Of a stretch of 64,000 nt of DNA, positions 11,346 to 20,886 are shown piece by piece. A program made the position numbers and the translations under genes. Origin of the DNA: Lysobacter changpingensis (GTDB taxonomy: Bacteria > Pseudomonadota > Gammaproteobacteria > Xanthomonadales > Xanthomonadaceae); the NCBI RefSeq assembly GCF_017308985.1, contig NZ_JADWPE010000003.1, positions 992,001 through 1,056,000 on the forward strand. Direction: 5' to 3'. Positions within the stretch are counted from its first letter, which is position 1. Each line of letters begins with the position of its first letter. The notes below the pieces were generated by a model. The model was not told where the DNA came from and searched no databases. It saw only the letters and a program-made list of their open reading frames with translations.

Positions 11346-12842
11346 ATGGCCGTCATCGACCGTCTCGCCCCCCTGCGTGCCCACGGAGGCCGCCGCCGTA
11401 CCCATGGACTGGACGACGCGACCATCGCGCGCTTCGCCCACACGCATGCCGAACTGATCGAGGCCATCGAGGCCGCCGAGCAGGAATACCAGCGCGTGAA
11501 GGACGAATTCGCCGACCTGCTCGACCTCGACGAGGACGCGCAGGTGCACGCCGTGCAGGGCGGCTACGTGAACTTCTATCCGGACGACGCGGTGAACCCG
11601 TACGTCGCCCTCGCCGCGCGCGGCCCGTGGGTGGTCACGCTGAAGGGCGCCGTGCTGCACGATTCCGGCGGCTACGGCATGCTCGGCTTCGGCCACGCGC
11701 CCAAGCACGTGATCGCCGCGATGGCCCGCCCGCAGGCGATGGCCAACATCATGACCCCGTCGCTCTCGCAGCTGCGCTTCGACCGCGCCCTGCGCGCGGC
11801 GATCGGCGCCGAGCGCGGCGGCTGCCCGTACGAGAAGTTCTTCTGCCTGAATTCGGGTTCCGAATCGGTCTCGCTCGCCGCGCGCATCGCCGATGCGAAC
11901 ACCAAGCTGATGACCGACACCGGCGGTCGCCACGCCGGCCGCACGATCAAGCGCGTGGTGGTGAAGGGCAGCTTCCACGGCCGCACCGAACGCCCGGCGC
12001 TGTATTCGGATTCCTCGCGCAAGACCTACCTGCAGCACCTGGCGAGCTTCCGCGGCGAGGATTCGCTGCTCACCGTCGAGCCCTACGACGTCGACGCGCT
12101 GAAGCAGGTGTTCGCCGATGCCGACGCGAACGGCTGGTTCATCGAGGCGATGTTCCTGGAGCCGGTGATGGGCGAAGGCGATCCGGGCCGCAGCGTGCCG
12201 CCGGCGTTCTACGCCGCCGCGCGCGAACTGACGCGTTCGCATGGCGCGCTGCTGCTGGTGGACTCGATCCAGGCCGGCCTGCGCGCCCACGGCGTGCTGT
12301 CGATCATCGACTACCCCGGCTTCGAGCAGCTCGATCCGCCGGACATGGAAACCTATTCGAAGGCGCTCAACGCCGGCCAGTACCCGCTGTCGGTGCTCGC
12401 CGTCGGCGCGCAGGCCGCGCAGCTCTACAAGAAGGGCCTGTACGGCAACACGATGACGACCAACCCGCGCGCGCTCGACGTCGCGTGCGCGGTGCTGTCG
12501 CAGGTGACGCCGCAGCTTCGCGAGAACATCCGCGCGCGCGGCGCCGAGGCGATCCAGAAGCTGGAGAAGCTCAAGGGCGAACTCGGCGGTCTGATCACCA
12601 AGGTGCAGGGCACGGGGCTGCTGTTCTCGTGCGAACTCTCGCCGCAGTTCAAGTGCTATGGCGCCAATTCCACCGAGGAATGGCTGCGCGAGCACGGCAT
12701 CGGCGTGATCCACGGCGGCGTGAACTCGCTGCGCTTCACCCCGACCTTCACCATCGCGAGCGAGGAAATCGACCTGCTCGTCGCGATGATCGCGCGTGCG
12801 CTGCGCGAAGGTCCGCGCGCGCAGCAGGCAGCGGCGGCCTGA
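11346..12842 (+). CDS. Class III PLP-dependent aminotransferase
   Basis: A 498-residue omega-amino-acid type aminotransferase. An N-terminal extension of about 60 residues precedes the fold-type I core, with GYGMLGFGHAP, FFCLNSGSESVSLAARIA, the FHGRTE element and the likely PLP lysine in YSKALNAGQYPLS. The acidic PLP residue is probably the Asp of LLLVDSIQAG. The substrate is unknown; ornithine, lysine or other omega-amino donors fit the family. The divergent Lrp-family regulator suggests control by an amino acid. Confidence 0.85.
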   Translation: MAVIDRLAPLRAHGGRRRTHGLDDATIARFAHTHAELIEAIEAAEQEYQRVKDEFADLLDLDEDAQVHAVQGGYVNFYPDDAVNPYVALAARGPWVVTLKGAVLHDSGGYGMLGFGHAPKHVIAAMARPQAMANIMTPSLSQLRFDRALRAAIGAERGGCPYEKFFCLNSGSESVSLAARIADANTKLMTDTGGRHAGRTIKRVVVKGSFHGRTERPALYSDSSRKTYLQHLASFRGEDSLLTVEPYDVDALKQVFADADANGWFIEAMFLEPVMGEGDPGRSVPPAFYAAARELTRSHGALLLVDSIQAGLRAHGVLSIIDYPGFEQLDPPDMETYSKALNAGQYPLSVLAVGAQAAQLYKKGLYGNTMTTNPRALDVACAVLSQVTPQLRENIRARGAEAIQKLEKLKGELGGLITKVQGTGLLFSCELSPQFKCYGANSTEEWLREHGIGVIHGGVNSLRFTPTFTIASEEIDLLVAMIARALREGPRAQQAAAA

Positions 12843-12860
12843 TCCTCCCCCGACGCCGCC

Positions 12861-12903
12861 GCGAAGACGACGGGTGCCCCCACACCCGCCGTCTTCGCCT
12901 TCT
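12861..12903 (+). terminator. Intrinsic terminator
   Basis: A 16-bp stem GCGAAGACGACGGGTG paired with CACCCGCCGTCTTCGC, one mismatch, followed by CTTCTGT. It lies 18 bp after the aminotransferase stop. Confidence 0.75.
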
Positions 12904-12954
12904 GTAACGCCACTCCCCTGATTTTCTTGTCGCGCCGATCGGCGCATGGCCTTG

Positions 12955-13041
12955 ATAGCCCGGGTAAGGCCGGAGGCCGCACCCGGGGTTGACGGCCGAT
13001 CACGCGTGATCCCGGGTGCGCTTCGCTTACCCGGGCTACAA
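12955..13041. repeat. Inverted pair of family-A interspersed repeats
   Basis: The left copy begins TAGCCCGGGTAAGGCCGGAGG and the right copy ends TTCGCTTACCCGGGCTACA. They face each other and could form a long hairpin between two convergent genes. This is the same family as at 3579, 18081 and 28888. Confidence 0.75.
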
Positions 13042-13054
13042 AGGCACTAACGCG

Positions 13055-14191
13055 TTACTTTCCCTCGCACGCCGGCAACGACAACGCACGCGCCACGTCG
13101 CGCCAGTCGAACGCCGCCACCGCCTGATCGTCGTCCACCGCGTAGAACACGCCCTGCGGGAAGCGTTTGCCGGCCGTCTGGTCGAGCCACACGCCGTCGG
13201 TGTTCGCCGTCTTGTTGCCGGCGAACGCGCCCAGGTGCCTCAGCGTCGCGCGATCGAACACGTGGAACAGGCTGCGGTCCTTGTACTGATCCGTCGCGAT
13301 CCAGTAACCCGCGCCGCCCTCGCAGCGGTACAGCGCCATGCCTTCGGCCTGCGCCTTGAACAGGTCGGCGCCGATGTCGCGACCGCGATACCTGCCGTCC
13401 AGGCCGTACTCCCGCAGGCGCGTACCGGTGGCGACGTCTTCCTCGGCGAGCAGCAGCCGGTCGTGATCGACATCGCCGAACACCGACTCGGCGATGCGGA
13501 TCGCGCCCGTCTCACCGGTGTCGCCGAAGGTTTCCATCAAGCGCGCTTCCCAGCCCTCCGCCGCCCGGCGCAGCTGGTAACGCTTGAAGCGCTTGTCGAG
13601 TTCGGCCAGCGGCGGCGGCACGTCCTCGTTCTGCGGCGACATGTAGTTGTCGCTGACGATCACTTCATAACTGTCGCGCTGCGCACGCACCCACAGGCCG
13701 TAAGGCTGCTTCAGATCTTCCGCGCCGAACACGAGCAGCGGCTTGAAATCCGGCAACTGGAACATCTGCACGCGATGGTTGTCGCGTTCGACCACCAGCA
13801 CGTGATCGCCGATCACGGCGATGCCGTTGGGACGCTGCAGCTGGCCGAGCGCGGTGCCGGGGCCACCGACGGTGCGCAGCGTCGCGCCGGTGTCGCCGTC
13901 GTACACGATCAGCCGGTCGCTCGCCTTGCCGGTCGCGATCAGCCAGCGCTTGCCATCGGACGTGCGCCAGCTGGCGGGCGAATCGACGTTGTCCTCCGGC
14001 GTCGCGGCGGTGAGGAACGCCTCGGCCACCACCTGATGCGCGATGTTCGCCTGCGCGAGCAGCGGATCGACTTCCATCGTTTCGTCGGGCTCGCGATCGT
14101 GCTGCGTTGCAGGTGCGACCGGTGCGTTCCCGGTGGCCGAGCAGGCGGCAAGGCAGGACGCGAAAGCGAGCGTGGCCAATCGCAGCGACAT
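13055..14191 (-). CDS. 3-phytase (beta-propeller phytase), lipoprotein
   Basis: A 378-residue secreted enzyme that hydrolyses phytate. The signal peptide ends in a lipobox (CLAAC at residues 13-17), so it is probably anchored in a membrane. The body has phytase family features such as WLIATGKASDRLIVYD, RPNGIAVIG, VVERDNHRVQMFQLPD and the repeated blades ending in GVFYAVDDDQAVAAFDW. It is divergent from a TonB receptor, an arrangement reported for beta-propeller phytases in several proteobacteria. Confidence 0.9.
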   Translation of the reverse strand: MSLRLATLAFASCLAACSATGNAPVAPATQHDREPDETMEVDPLLAQANIAHQVVAEAFLTAATPEDNVDSPASWRTSDGKRWLIATGKASDRLIVYDGDTGATLRTVGGPGTALGQLQRPNGIAVIGDHVLVVERDNHRVQMFQLPDFKPLLVFGAEDLKQPYGLWVRAQRDSYEVIVSDNYMSPQNEDVPPPLAELDKRFKRYQLRRAAEGWEARLMETFGDTGETGAIRIAESVFGDVDHDRLLLAEEDVATGTRLREYGLDGRYRGRDIGADLFKAQAEGMALYRCEGGAGYWIATDQYKDRSLFHVFDRATLRHLGAFAGNKTANTDGVWLDQTAGKRFPQGVFYAVDDDQAVAAFDWRDVARALSLPACEGK

Positions 14192-14353
14192 GGATTCCCC
14201 TGGAGTCGGTTCGACAAAGCGCGAGTTTGTACGCACCGATTGTGACCGTCGCGTGTCACGGCGCCAGGCATGCGTCGTCATATTTCCGCCATGCCGCATG
14301 CGTACAAAGCGCCGTTCAAGCACTCGCTTGCCATGCATGGGGATGCAACTTCG

Positions 14354-16699
14354 ATGAAACGTAACGTGCTCGCCGCGACGATGTCGCGGGCGCTGTGGTG
14401 CGCGCTCGTCGCACCGGTGGGCCTGGCCGCTTCCTTCGGTACCGCGCTGGCCAACGAGGCGCCGGCCGATGCCTCGCCCGATCCGAAGCAGCTCGACTCG
14501 GTGGTGGTGCAGGCGGACATCGCCTACCGCAATCGCACCGATTCGGTCGCGCCGGTGCTGTCGTACGATCTGGAATACTTCCAGCGCTTCGAACCGCTCA
14601 CCGTCGGCGACATGCTCAAGCGCGTGCCGAGCGTGGTGTTCGTGTCCGACGTGCTCGAATACGACGGCGCGCAGCTGCGCGGCCTGGATCCGGGCTACAC
14701 GCAGATCCTCATCAACGGCAAGAAGGTGCCCGGCGCGGGCAACGACCGCTCGTTCTTCGTCGACCGCATCCCGGCCGAACTGGTCGAACGCATCGAGATC
14801 GTGCGCAGCACCAGCGCGAACCGTTCCGGCGACGCCGTCGCCGGCGCGCTGAACATCGTGCTGCGCGACGCCTACGAGTTCGACGGCAAGTACGTGCGCG
14901 TGGGCGCGCTGCGCTTCGACGACGGCGAGGTCAAGCCGACCTACGGCGCGGTCGCCAGCGGCGAAGTCGGCGGCGGGCGCCTGCTCGGCGGCTTCAACGT
15001 GCAGGGGCGCTACAACCCCAAGCGCAAGCGCAGCGACCGTTTCGAGGAACCCGGCGGCGGGTTCGTCGATCGCGAGGACCAGGACGACACGCGCGACGGC
15101 GACGATTACTCCGCAAACCTGTCGTACACGCGCGACATCGGCACCGGCCGGCTTTCGGTGGATGGCTTCTACGTGCGCACCGACCGCACCGAAACCGAGC
15201 ATTCGGTCGAGTACAACGATCCGGGCAGCACCAGCCGGGACAACCTGCTGTCGATCAACGACCAGGTCGAGACAATCAGGCAGGACAACTGGTCGCTCGG
15301 CGTGGAATACGCGTTCGACATGGCCGGCGGCCGTACGGAATTCGATATCGATTACGCGCGCTTCGATGACGACACGCGCTCGACCGAGGAGGAAAGCGGT
15401 TTCGACGACGAGGACACGCCGCCCTCGTTCGACGAACGCGAAGGCACGCGCACGCTGACCGGGACGCGCGACAGCGAAGGCACGTTCAAGCTCGCGCACA
15501 AGCGCGGCGTGGGCGGTGCGACGATGGAATTCGGCGTGGATTTCATGGACAAGCGCCGCGAGACCACGCTGCAGGTCAGCGAGGTCGACACCGACGAGGA
15601 AGGCGCCGCGCTGCCGCCGTACGACGAGTTCGACCGCAACGACAGCCGCATCGACGAAACCCGCGTAGATCCGTACCTGATGTTCACCGGCACGGTCGGC
15701 GCGCTGGCATGGGAAGCGGGCCTGCGTTACGAGACGACCGACGTCGACATCGCCTTCGACGACGACGCGGCCAGCAACGACTACAACACGCTGCTGCCGT
15801 CGGCGCACCTGAAGTGGGATTTCACCAGCGCCGACCGCCTGCTGTTCTCGGTGGGCCGCACGGTGCGTCGCCCGAACTTCGACCAGATCCTGCCGCTCAC
15901 GCTGGAGGAGGAGTTCGGCGACAACGACTTCACCGGCAATCCCACGCTCGATCCCGAGCGCGCCTGGGGCGTGGATTTCGGCTACGAGCGCCGCCTCGGC
16001 ACGCGCGGCGTGTTCGGCGTGAACGTGTTCTATCGCGCCGTGAAGGACCTGATCGAGATCGTCAACACCGGCGAGCCGAGTTCGACCGCGCTGGGCGATT
16101 ACGAGGACGAGGTGGAGGAGTTCCTCGACGCAAATCCCGATGCGACGCCGACCACGCCGGGCTATCCGGAGTTCGATCCGGACAGCTTCGTCTACACCGC
16201 GCGCAACGTCGGCGACGGCAGCGTGTACGGCATCGAGTTCGACCTGTCCACGCCGCTCACCGCGCTGGGCCTGCCGGACACGGGCCTGTTCGTGAATTAC
16301 TCGTGGCTGGACAGCGACGTCGAGGACGATTTCGGCGAGCGCCGCTTCAACAACCAGGCGAAGTACGTCTACAACGTCGGCTTCATCCATGACGTGCGCG
16401 ACTGGGGCATGTCGTTCGGTGCGAGCTATCGCCGCCAGGGCGACGCGTATGCGCGCCTGCTCGCCGAGGAAGTGACGACGACGTACGACGGCGACCTGGA
16501 AGTGTTCGTCGAGAAGCGCTTCGGCGACAACCTCTCGCTGCGCCTGACCGGCTCGAACCTGCTCGATGCGAACAAGGACGAAGCCTTCCACAAGTTCGAC
16601 AACGCCGCCGACCAGCTCGATCGCGATTACGACGAGTTCGAGCTGGAAAGCGAATCGTCCGGGCCGGTGTACCAGCTGATCATGCGGTATTCGTTCTGA
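14354..16699 (+). CDS. TonB-dependent receptor (phytase-linked)
   Basis: A 781-residue outer-membrane receptor. The signal peptide ends near ALA-NE. The plug domain contains [31 protein letters not shown] and VERIEIVRS, followed by the beta-barrel and a C-terminal Phe (LIMRYSF). Acidic loops rich in Asp/Glu are unusually frequent (around residues 345-375 and 410-430). Divergence from the phytase gene suggests uptake of phytate breakdown products or phytate-metal complexes (inference). The start at 14354 matches the signal peptide; in-frame codons upstream were rejected. Confidence 0.93.
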   Translation: MKRNVLAATMSRALWCALVAPVGLAASFGTALANEAPADASPDPKQLDSVVVQADIAYRNRTDSVAPVLSYDLEYFQRFEPLTVGDMLKRVPSVVFVSDVLEYDGAQLRGLDPGYTQILINGKKVPGAGNDRSFFVDRIPAELVERIEIVRSTSANRSGDAVAGALNIVLRDAYEFDGKYVRVGALRFDDGEVKPTYGAVASGEVGGGRLLGGFNVQGRYNPKRKRSDRFEEPGGGFVDREDQDDTRDGDDYSANLSYTRDIGTGRLSVDGFYVRTDRTETEHSVEYNDPGSTSRDNLLSINDQVETIRQDNWSLGVEYAFDMAGGRTEFDIDYARFDDDTRSTEEESGFDDEDTPPSFDEREGTRTLTGTRDSEGTFKLAHKRGVGGATMEFGVDFMDKRRETTLQVSEVDTDEEGAALPPYDEFDRNDSRIDETRVDPYLMFTGTVGALAWEAGLRYETTDVDIAFDDDAASNDYNTLLPSAHLKWDFTSADRLLFSVGRTVRRPNFDQILPLTLEEEFGDNDFTGNPTLDPERAWGVDFGYERRLGTRGVFGVNVFYRAVKDLIEIVNTGEPSSTALGDYEDEVEEFLDANPDATPTTPGYPEFDPDSFVYTARNVGDGSVYGIEFDLSTPLTALGLPDTGLFVNYSWLDSDVEDDFGERRFNNQAKYVYNVGFIHDVRDWGMSFGASYRRQGDAYARLLAEEVTTTYDGDLEVFVEKRFGDNLSLRLTGSNLLDANKDEAFHKFDNAADQLDRDYDEFELESESSGPVYQLIMRYSF

Positions 16700-16713
16700 C
16701 CTGGGGCGGCGCG

Positions 16714-16735
16714 GCCCCTTCCGCACGGGAGGGGC
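16714..16735. terminator. GC-rich hairpin after the TonB receptor gene
   Basis: GCCCCTTCC-GCAC-GGGAGGGGC forms a 9-bp stem 15 bp after the stop codon. There is no T-run, so termination is uncertain. Confidence 0.45.
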
Positions 16736-16793
16736 TGCGGCGATCACGGCGCGTGAGGCACACTGGCGGCCTCCTGCGCCGGGGGTATCGCCC

Positions 16794-17426
16794 ATGAAGA
16801 TCGTCGAAGTCCGCCATCCCCTCGTCCAGCACAAGCTCGGCCTGATGCGCGTCGGCGACATCAGCACGAAGGCGTTCCGCGAGCTGGCGTCGGAAGTCGC
16901 CACGCTGCTGACCTACGAGGCGACGGCGGACCTGGAAACCGAGGAAGCCATCGTCGAGGGCTGGGCCGGCCCGGTGAGGACGCGCCGCATCAAGGGCGCG
17001 AAGGTCACGCTGGTGCCGATCCTGCGGGCGGGCCTGGGGATGCTGCCGGGCGTGCTCGAACTGATCCCCGCGGCAAAGGTCGGCGTGGTCGGCCTGCAGC
17101 GCGACGAGAAGACGCTGCAGCCGGTGGGCTACTACGAGAAGCTGACCGGCCGCATGGACGAGCGCACCGCGATCATCCTCGATCCGATGCTCGCCACCGG
17201 CGGCACGCTGGTGGCGACGGTGGACATGCTCAAGGCCGCCGGCTGCAAGCGCATCAAGGGCCTGTTCCTGGTCGCCGCGCCGGAAGGCCTTCGCGTGCTG
17301 GAAGCGAAGCATCCGGACGTGGAGGTCTACACGGCGTCCGTCGACGAGCGGCTCAACGATGTGGGCTACATCCTGCCGGGACTCGGCGACGCGGGCGACA
17401 AGATCTTCGGGACGCGGCACGGCTGA
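16794..17426 (+). CDS. upp: Uracil phosphoribosyltransferase
   Basis: A 210-residue pyrimidine salvage enzyme that makes UMP from uracil and PRPP. The start [19 protein letters not shown], the [13 protein letters not shown] region, the PRPP loop [17 protein letters not shown] and the uracil-binding C-terminus [10 protein letters not shown] are all present. It stands alone with no visible operon partner. Confidence 0.97.
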   Translation: MKIVEVRHPLVQHKLGLMRVGDISTKAFRELASEVATLLTYEATADLETEEAIVEGWAGPVRTRRIKGAKVTLVPILRAGLGMLPGVLELIPAAKVGVVGLQRDEKTLQPVGYYEKLTGRMDERTAIILDPMLATGGTLVATVDMLKAAGCKRIKGLFLVAAPEGLRVLEAKHPDVEVYTASVDERLNDVGYILPGLGDAGDKIFGTRHG

Positions 17427-17478
17427 GGAGGCGGGGCCGAGCTGCTTCGGATGCGCCCTCGCCGATGGCCATCCCCAC

Positions 17479-17575
17479 TGCGCCATCCCGGCGAAAGCCG
17501 GGCTGCAGGGCTGGGCCGCGCCCGCCACCGTCATGCAACACGCATGGATTCCCGCCTTCGCGAATGACGGTCGGA
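17479..17575. repeat. Family-B interspersed repeats
   Basis: Two facing copies: GCGCCATCCCGGCGAAAGCC and the inverse CATGGATTCCCGCCTTCGCG ending in AATGACGG. They lie between the convergent upp and GFA-family genes. Confidence 0.65.
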
Positions 17576-17589
17576 GATGCGGACCTCGC

Positions 17590-17991
17590 TTACCAGTTGT
17601 TCCGCCCGTCCATCTTCTCGACGGTGATCTTCGACCAGTCCAGGTCGTCCACCAGCCGCAGGTTGATGCCATAGATCCGCTGCGTCGGGACGGTGCCGGG
17701 GGTGAAGCCTTCCTTCGCGCTGCCATCGGCGTTGTAGGCCGAGGCCCAGTCCGGCGAGTCGCCCCAGGTCTGCATGCCGCAGCGACCGCAGAAATGGTGC
17801 TGGTTCATCCCGCGCGCCGAATACGTGCGTTCATCCTCCGTCGACAGGAACGCCAACTGGTCCGGCGCGTAGTACGCCCAGACCGCGCCGGTGCGTGCGC
17901 AGAAGCTGCAGTTGCATTCCTTGGCGGAAGTCGGCGCTTCGGGGGCCTGGATCTTCGTGGCGCCGCAATGGCAGGACGCGATCATCGACAT
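17590..17991 (-). CDS. GFA-family zinc protein
   Basis: A 133-residue protein of the glutathione-dependent formaldehyde-activating (GFA)/CENP-V fold. Zinc ligands are visible as CHCGATK, CNCSFCART and CGRCGMQTW. Family members bind zinc through these Cys sets, and some add glutathione to formaldehyde. The actual substrate is unknown. It is monocistronic, with repeats on both sides. Confidence 0.88.
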   Translation of the reverse strand: MSMIASCHCGATKIQAPEAPTSAKECNCSFCARTGAVWAYYAPDQLAFLSTEDERTYSARGMNQHHFCGRCGMQTWGDSPDWASAYNADGSAKEGFTPGTVPTQRIYGINLRLVDDLDWSKITVEKMDGRNNW

Positions 17992-18080
17992 GGCACGGCT
18001 CCTTTCCTCTGGAGCCGCGATCATGGCACGGGCTGCTGACAGCGGTTGGCAGCAGGGTTGGCAGCATCTCCTGGCGCGGT

Positions 18081-18141
18081 CCCCGGGTGCGGCCTGCGGC
18101 CTTACCCGGGCTACAAAAGCGGCTGGCGGTTGTAGCCCGGC
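18081..18141. repeat. Family-A interspersed repeats
   Basis: A full copy CCGGGTGCGGCCTGCGGCC followed by TTACCCGGGCTACAA, then an inverse partial copy TGTAGCCCGGCAAGC. Confidence 0.7.
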
Positions 18142-18173
18142 AAGCCAGCGCACGCGGGATCCCCTCACGCTCC

Positions 18174-19778
18174 CTACTTCGACGCCCCGGCGTCCGGCGT
18201 GAACAACAGGTCCTGATAGTCGTAACTGAAATCCGCGATGGGCGAGGCGGCCTTCATCGTGATCCGCTCCACCTTCCCGTCCGCGCCCAGCGCGAAGGTG
18301 ACGTACGCCGGTTCGATCGTCGCGTCGTCCCACACCGTGCGGAAGGTGTCGTGCTGCACGTGCTCCAGCGAGCCGGCCATGCCGGGCGTCTGCAGGAAGT
18401 CGATGCGCAATGCGCCCTTGCCGCCCTTGATGTCGATCGGTCCGTACCACGGATCGCGGTAACGCCCCGCGTACTGCGCCAGCGGCAACGACGGCTTGCC
18501 GCCGCCCGTCGGCCGCGACTTCGCAGCCGCCGCCAGCGCCTTCAGTCCGCCCTCGATGCGCGCATCCATGAACTCGTCGAACGCCGCGACCCAGTCGGTC
18601 TCCGGCGCGCCGATCGCATGGTCGATGATCTCCAGCGCGACGCCGCGCATCGCCTGCGTGTCCTCGGAATTCATCAGCACGGCGATGCCGAAATCGCGAT
18701 CCGGAATCATGGCCACGTACGCCTGCACGCCGAACACCGCGCCGCCGTGGTCGAGCAGCTTCTCGCCGCGGTAATCGCGCACGTTCCAGCCCAATGCATA
18801 CGACGAGAACTTCGGCGCGGCCGACGCCAGCTTGCCCGGCCACGCCGGCGTGGGCGTGAGCACGGCCGGCGTCCACATCTGCTTCGACTGCGCCTCGCTG
18901 AACACCTTCACCGGCGCGCCGGCGTCGTTCGTCCACGTGCCCTTGCCGAGCTGCACCTGCAACCACTGCCCCATGTCGTTCGCGCTGGACGACAGGCCGC
19001 CCGCCGGTGCGCCGTTGTCGCCGAGCGTCTTGCGTTCGTCGAGCACCGCCTGCGCGCCGATGCCGCGCACGGCGCCGCCGGTGCGCGCATGCGGCCAGGC
19101 GCGGTTCGGGTTCGCGAAACGCGCGGACTGCTCCGTCACCGAGTCGTCCATGCCGGCCGGCTTGAGCACGCGCTCACGCGTGAAGACTTCCCACGTCTGC
19201 CCGCTCACTTCCTCGATCAGTTGACCGGCCACCGCGTACAGCAGGTTGTCGTAGGCGTAGCCGCTGCGGAAGCTCGTCGCCGGCTTGATGTGGCGCAGCG
19301 CACGCACCGTGTCGGCGCGACTGCGCGAGGACGCCGGCACGAACATCAGGTCGCCCGCACCCAGGCCGAGCCCGCTGCGATGCACGAGCAGGTCGCGCAC
19401 CGTCATCTCGTTCGTCACCCACGGGTCGTGCATGCGGAACCACGGCATGTGGTCGATGACCTTGTCGTCCCAGCGCAGCTTGCCGTCGTCGACCAGCACG
19501 GCGAGTGCCGCCGCCGTGATCGCCTTTCCGGTCGAACCGGTCGGGAAGATCGTGTCGGCGTCCACGCGTTCCGGCAAACCCAGCCTGCGCACGCCGTAGC
19601 CTTTCGCCAGCACGGGCTTGCCGTTCTCGACGATGGCGATGGCCATGCCGGGCACGCCGTGTTCGCGCATCGCCGCGTCGACGCGCGCGTCGAGGTCCGC
19701 CGGAGGCGCGGCGAATGCGGGCATCGCGAGCAGCGCCGCCGCAAGCAACGCCAGTCGCAGGGATTCGATCGGACTCAT
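18174..19778 (-). CDS. Exported serine hydrolase (beta-lactamase/D-aminopeptidase-like, S12 type)
   Basis: A 534-residue penicillin-binding-protein-like hydrolase. The signal peptide ends AMPAFA-AP. Catalytic motifs are SxxK (STGK in PTGSTGKAI), YxN (YDN in SGYAYDNLLY) and HGG (LLDHGGAVFG). A C-terminal accessory domain of about 120 residues follows. The start at 19778 has a GAGG Shine-Dalgarno sequence 9 bp upstream; an ATG at 19802 overlapping the dgcN-like stop is an alternative. Last gene of the minus-strand cluster, it probably cleaves D-amino-acid peptides or esters in the periplasm (inference from family and neighbours). Confidence 0.88.
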   Translation of the reverse strand: MSPIESLRLALLAAALLAMPAFAAPPADLDARVDAAMREHGVPGMAIAIVENGKPVLAKGYGVRRLGLPERVDADTIFPTGSTGKAITAAALAVLVDDGKLRWDDKVIDHMPWFRMHDPWVTNEMTVRDLLVHRSGLGLGAGDLMFVPASSRSRADTVRALRHIKPATSFRSGYAYDNLLYAVAGQLIEEVSGQTWEVFTRERVLKPAGMDDSVTEQSARFANPNRAWPHARTGGAVRGIGAQAVLDERKTLGDNGAPAGGLSSSANDMGQWLQVQLGKGTWTNDAGAPVKVFSEAQSKQMWTPAVLTPTPAWPGKLASAAPKFSSYALGWNVRDYRGEKLLDHGGAVFGVQAYVAMIPDRDFGIAVLMNSEDTQAMRGVALEIIDHAIGAPETDWVAAFDEFMDARIEGGLKALAAAAKSRPTGGGKPSLPLAQYAGRYRDPWYGPIDIKGGKGALRIDFLQTPGMAGSLEHVQHDTFRTVWDDATIEPAYVTFALGADGKVERITMKAASPIADFSYDYQDLLFTPDAGASK

Positions 19779-19798
19779 GTGGATTGTCCTCGTGAGGC

Positions 19799-20827
19799 TC
19801 ATGACAGGCATGCATCGACCAGGCGTTCGAATGACGCGCCGCCGCGCATCGGATCGGCGACCGGCAGGCCGAGGCGGTCGGACTCGGACGCGAGCAGCCG
19901 CAACGCCGCGGTTTCTTCGAGCCGCGAGGTGTTGAGCCCGACGCCACCGCAACGGATACGCGGATTCGTGCGGGCGCCCAACCGCAGGGCGAGATCGATC
20001 GTCTCCTCGATGGAAGGCAATGCGTACGCGGGATGACCCAGCACGCGTTCGCGCCCCGCTTCGTGGCAAGCCACGATGACGTCCGGCTGGCTGCCGTGCA
20101 GCAACGCGAGCGACACGCCCGCGTACGCCGGATGGAACAGAGAGCCCTGCCCTTCGATCACGTCCCAATGGTGTTCGGCAGCATCGGGCGAGAGCATTTC
20201 CGCCGCACCGGCCGCGAAATCCGCGACCACCGCGTCCATCGGAATGCCGCCTCCTGCGATGAGGATGCCGGTCTGGCCGGTCGCGCGGAACGTCGCATCG
20301 ATGCCGCGCGCGACGAAGGCATGCGTCAGCGCGAGCGCCGTGTACTTCTTGCCGAGCGCGCAATCGGTGCCGAGCGTCAGCAGGCGTTTGCCCGTGCGCG
20401 GTTTGCCGGTGGCGATGGGAATGGCCGATGGCGGTTCACGCACGTCGATCAGCCGGCGCCCGAGGCGCGCTGCGGCTTCGCGCAGCACGTCGATGTCGCG
20501 AAGCCGCGCGTGCATGCCGCTGACGACGTCGAGCCCCGCTTCCATCGCGCGCACCAGCGCAGGCCACCATGTCGCGGGAATGAAGCCGCCGGAGTTCGCC
20601 ACGCCGATCACGATGGCCTTCGCACCGGACGCCGCCGCCTGTTCCGGCGTCATTCGCGCAAGGCCGGTGACGACCGTCGCGCCGTCGATCGCGTATTCGC
20701 CGACGCAGCGCCCGCCGGCCCAGTCGCGCAGGCCGAAGGCGGTTTTCGCGTAGCCGGGCTCGGTCGTGTCGCCGAGGAACAACAGGTAGGGTTGCGGAAG
20801 AACGACGTCGGACTTCAAGTGATTCAT
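19799..20827 (-). CDS. dgcN: DUF1611 protein, DgcN-like (D-glutamate N-acetyltransferase)
   Basis: A 342-residue cytoplasmic protein. The C-terminal half carries a P-loop-like segment LGTDCALGKKYTALAL and the motif HWDVIEGQGSLFHPAYAGVS, both typical of DUF1611. DgcN proteins of this family acetylate D-glutamate as the first step of a D-Glu catabolic route, and DgcA then racemizes N-acetyl-D-Glu. A DgcA-like gene lies in the same cluster (24885-25901), which supports the assignment. A broader NAD-EpimAc or uncharacterised acyltransferase role cannot be excluded. It is separated from the TonB receptor gene by 59 bp containing a hairpin. Confidence 0.75.
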   Translation of the reverse strand: MNHLKSDVVLPQPYLLFLGDTTEPGYAKTAFGLRDWAGGRCVGEYAIDGATVVTGLARMTPEQAAASGAKAIVIGVANSGGFIPATWWPALVRAMEAGLDVVSGMHARLRDIDVLREAAARLGRRLIDVREPPSAIPIATGKPRTGKRLLTLGTDCALGKKYTALALTHAFVARGIDATFRATGQTGILIAGGGIPMDAVVADFAAGAAEMLSPDAAEHHWDVIEGQGSLFHPAYAGVSLALLHGSQPDVIVACHEAGRERVLGHPAYALPSIEETIDLALRLGARTNPRIRCGGVGLNTSRLEETAALRLLASESDRLGLPVADPMRGGASFERLVDACLS

Positions 20828-20850
20828 CCTGGTACAGGCGCGCCGCAACG

Positions 20851-20876
20851 CGCGGGCGGCTCGCGGGCCGCCCGCG
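20851..20876 (-). promoter_or_regulatory. Intra-operon GC hairpin (attenuator or mRNA stabiliser)
   Basis: A perfect 10-bp stem CGCGGGCGGC/GCCGCCCGCG with a 6-base loop, just after the TonB receptor stop and before the dgcN-like gene. There is no T-run on the minus strand, so partial attenuation or 3'-end protection of the receptor mRNA is more likely than full termination. Confidence 0.5.
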
Positions 20877-20886
20877 TCCTGCCGGT

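Noticed and set aside
14192..16903. Minus-strand extension of the phytase frame through the TonB receptor gene
   Set aside because: The signal peptide with lipobox places the true start at 14191; the extension is antisense.
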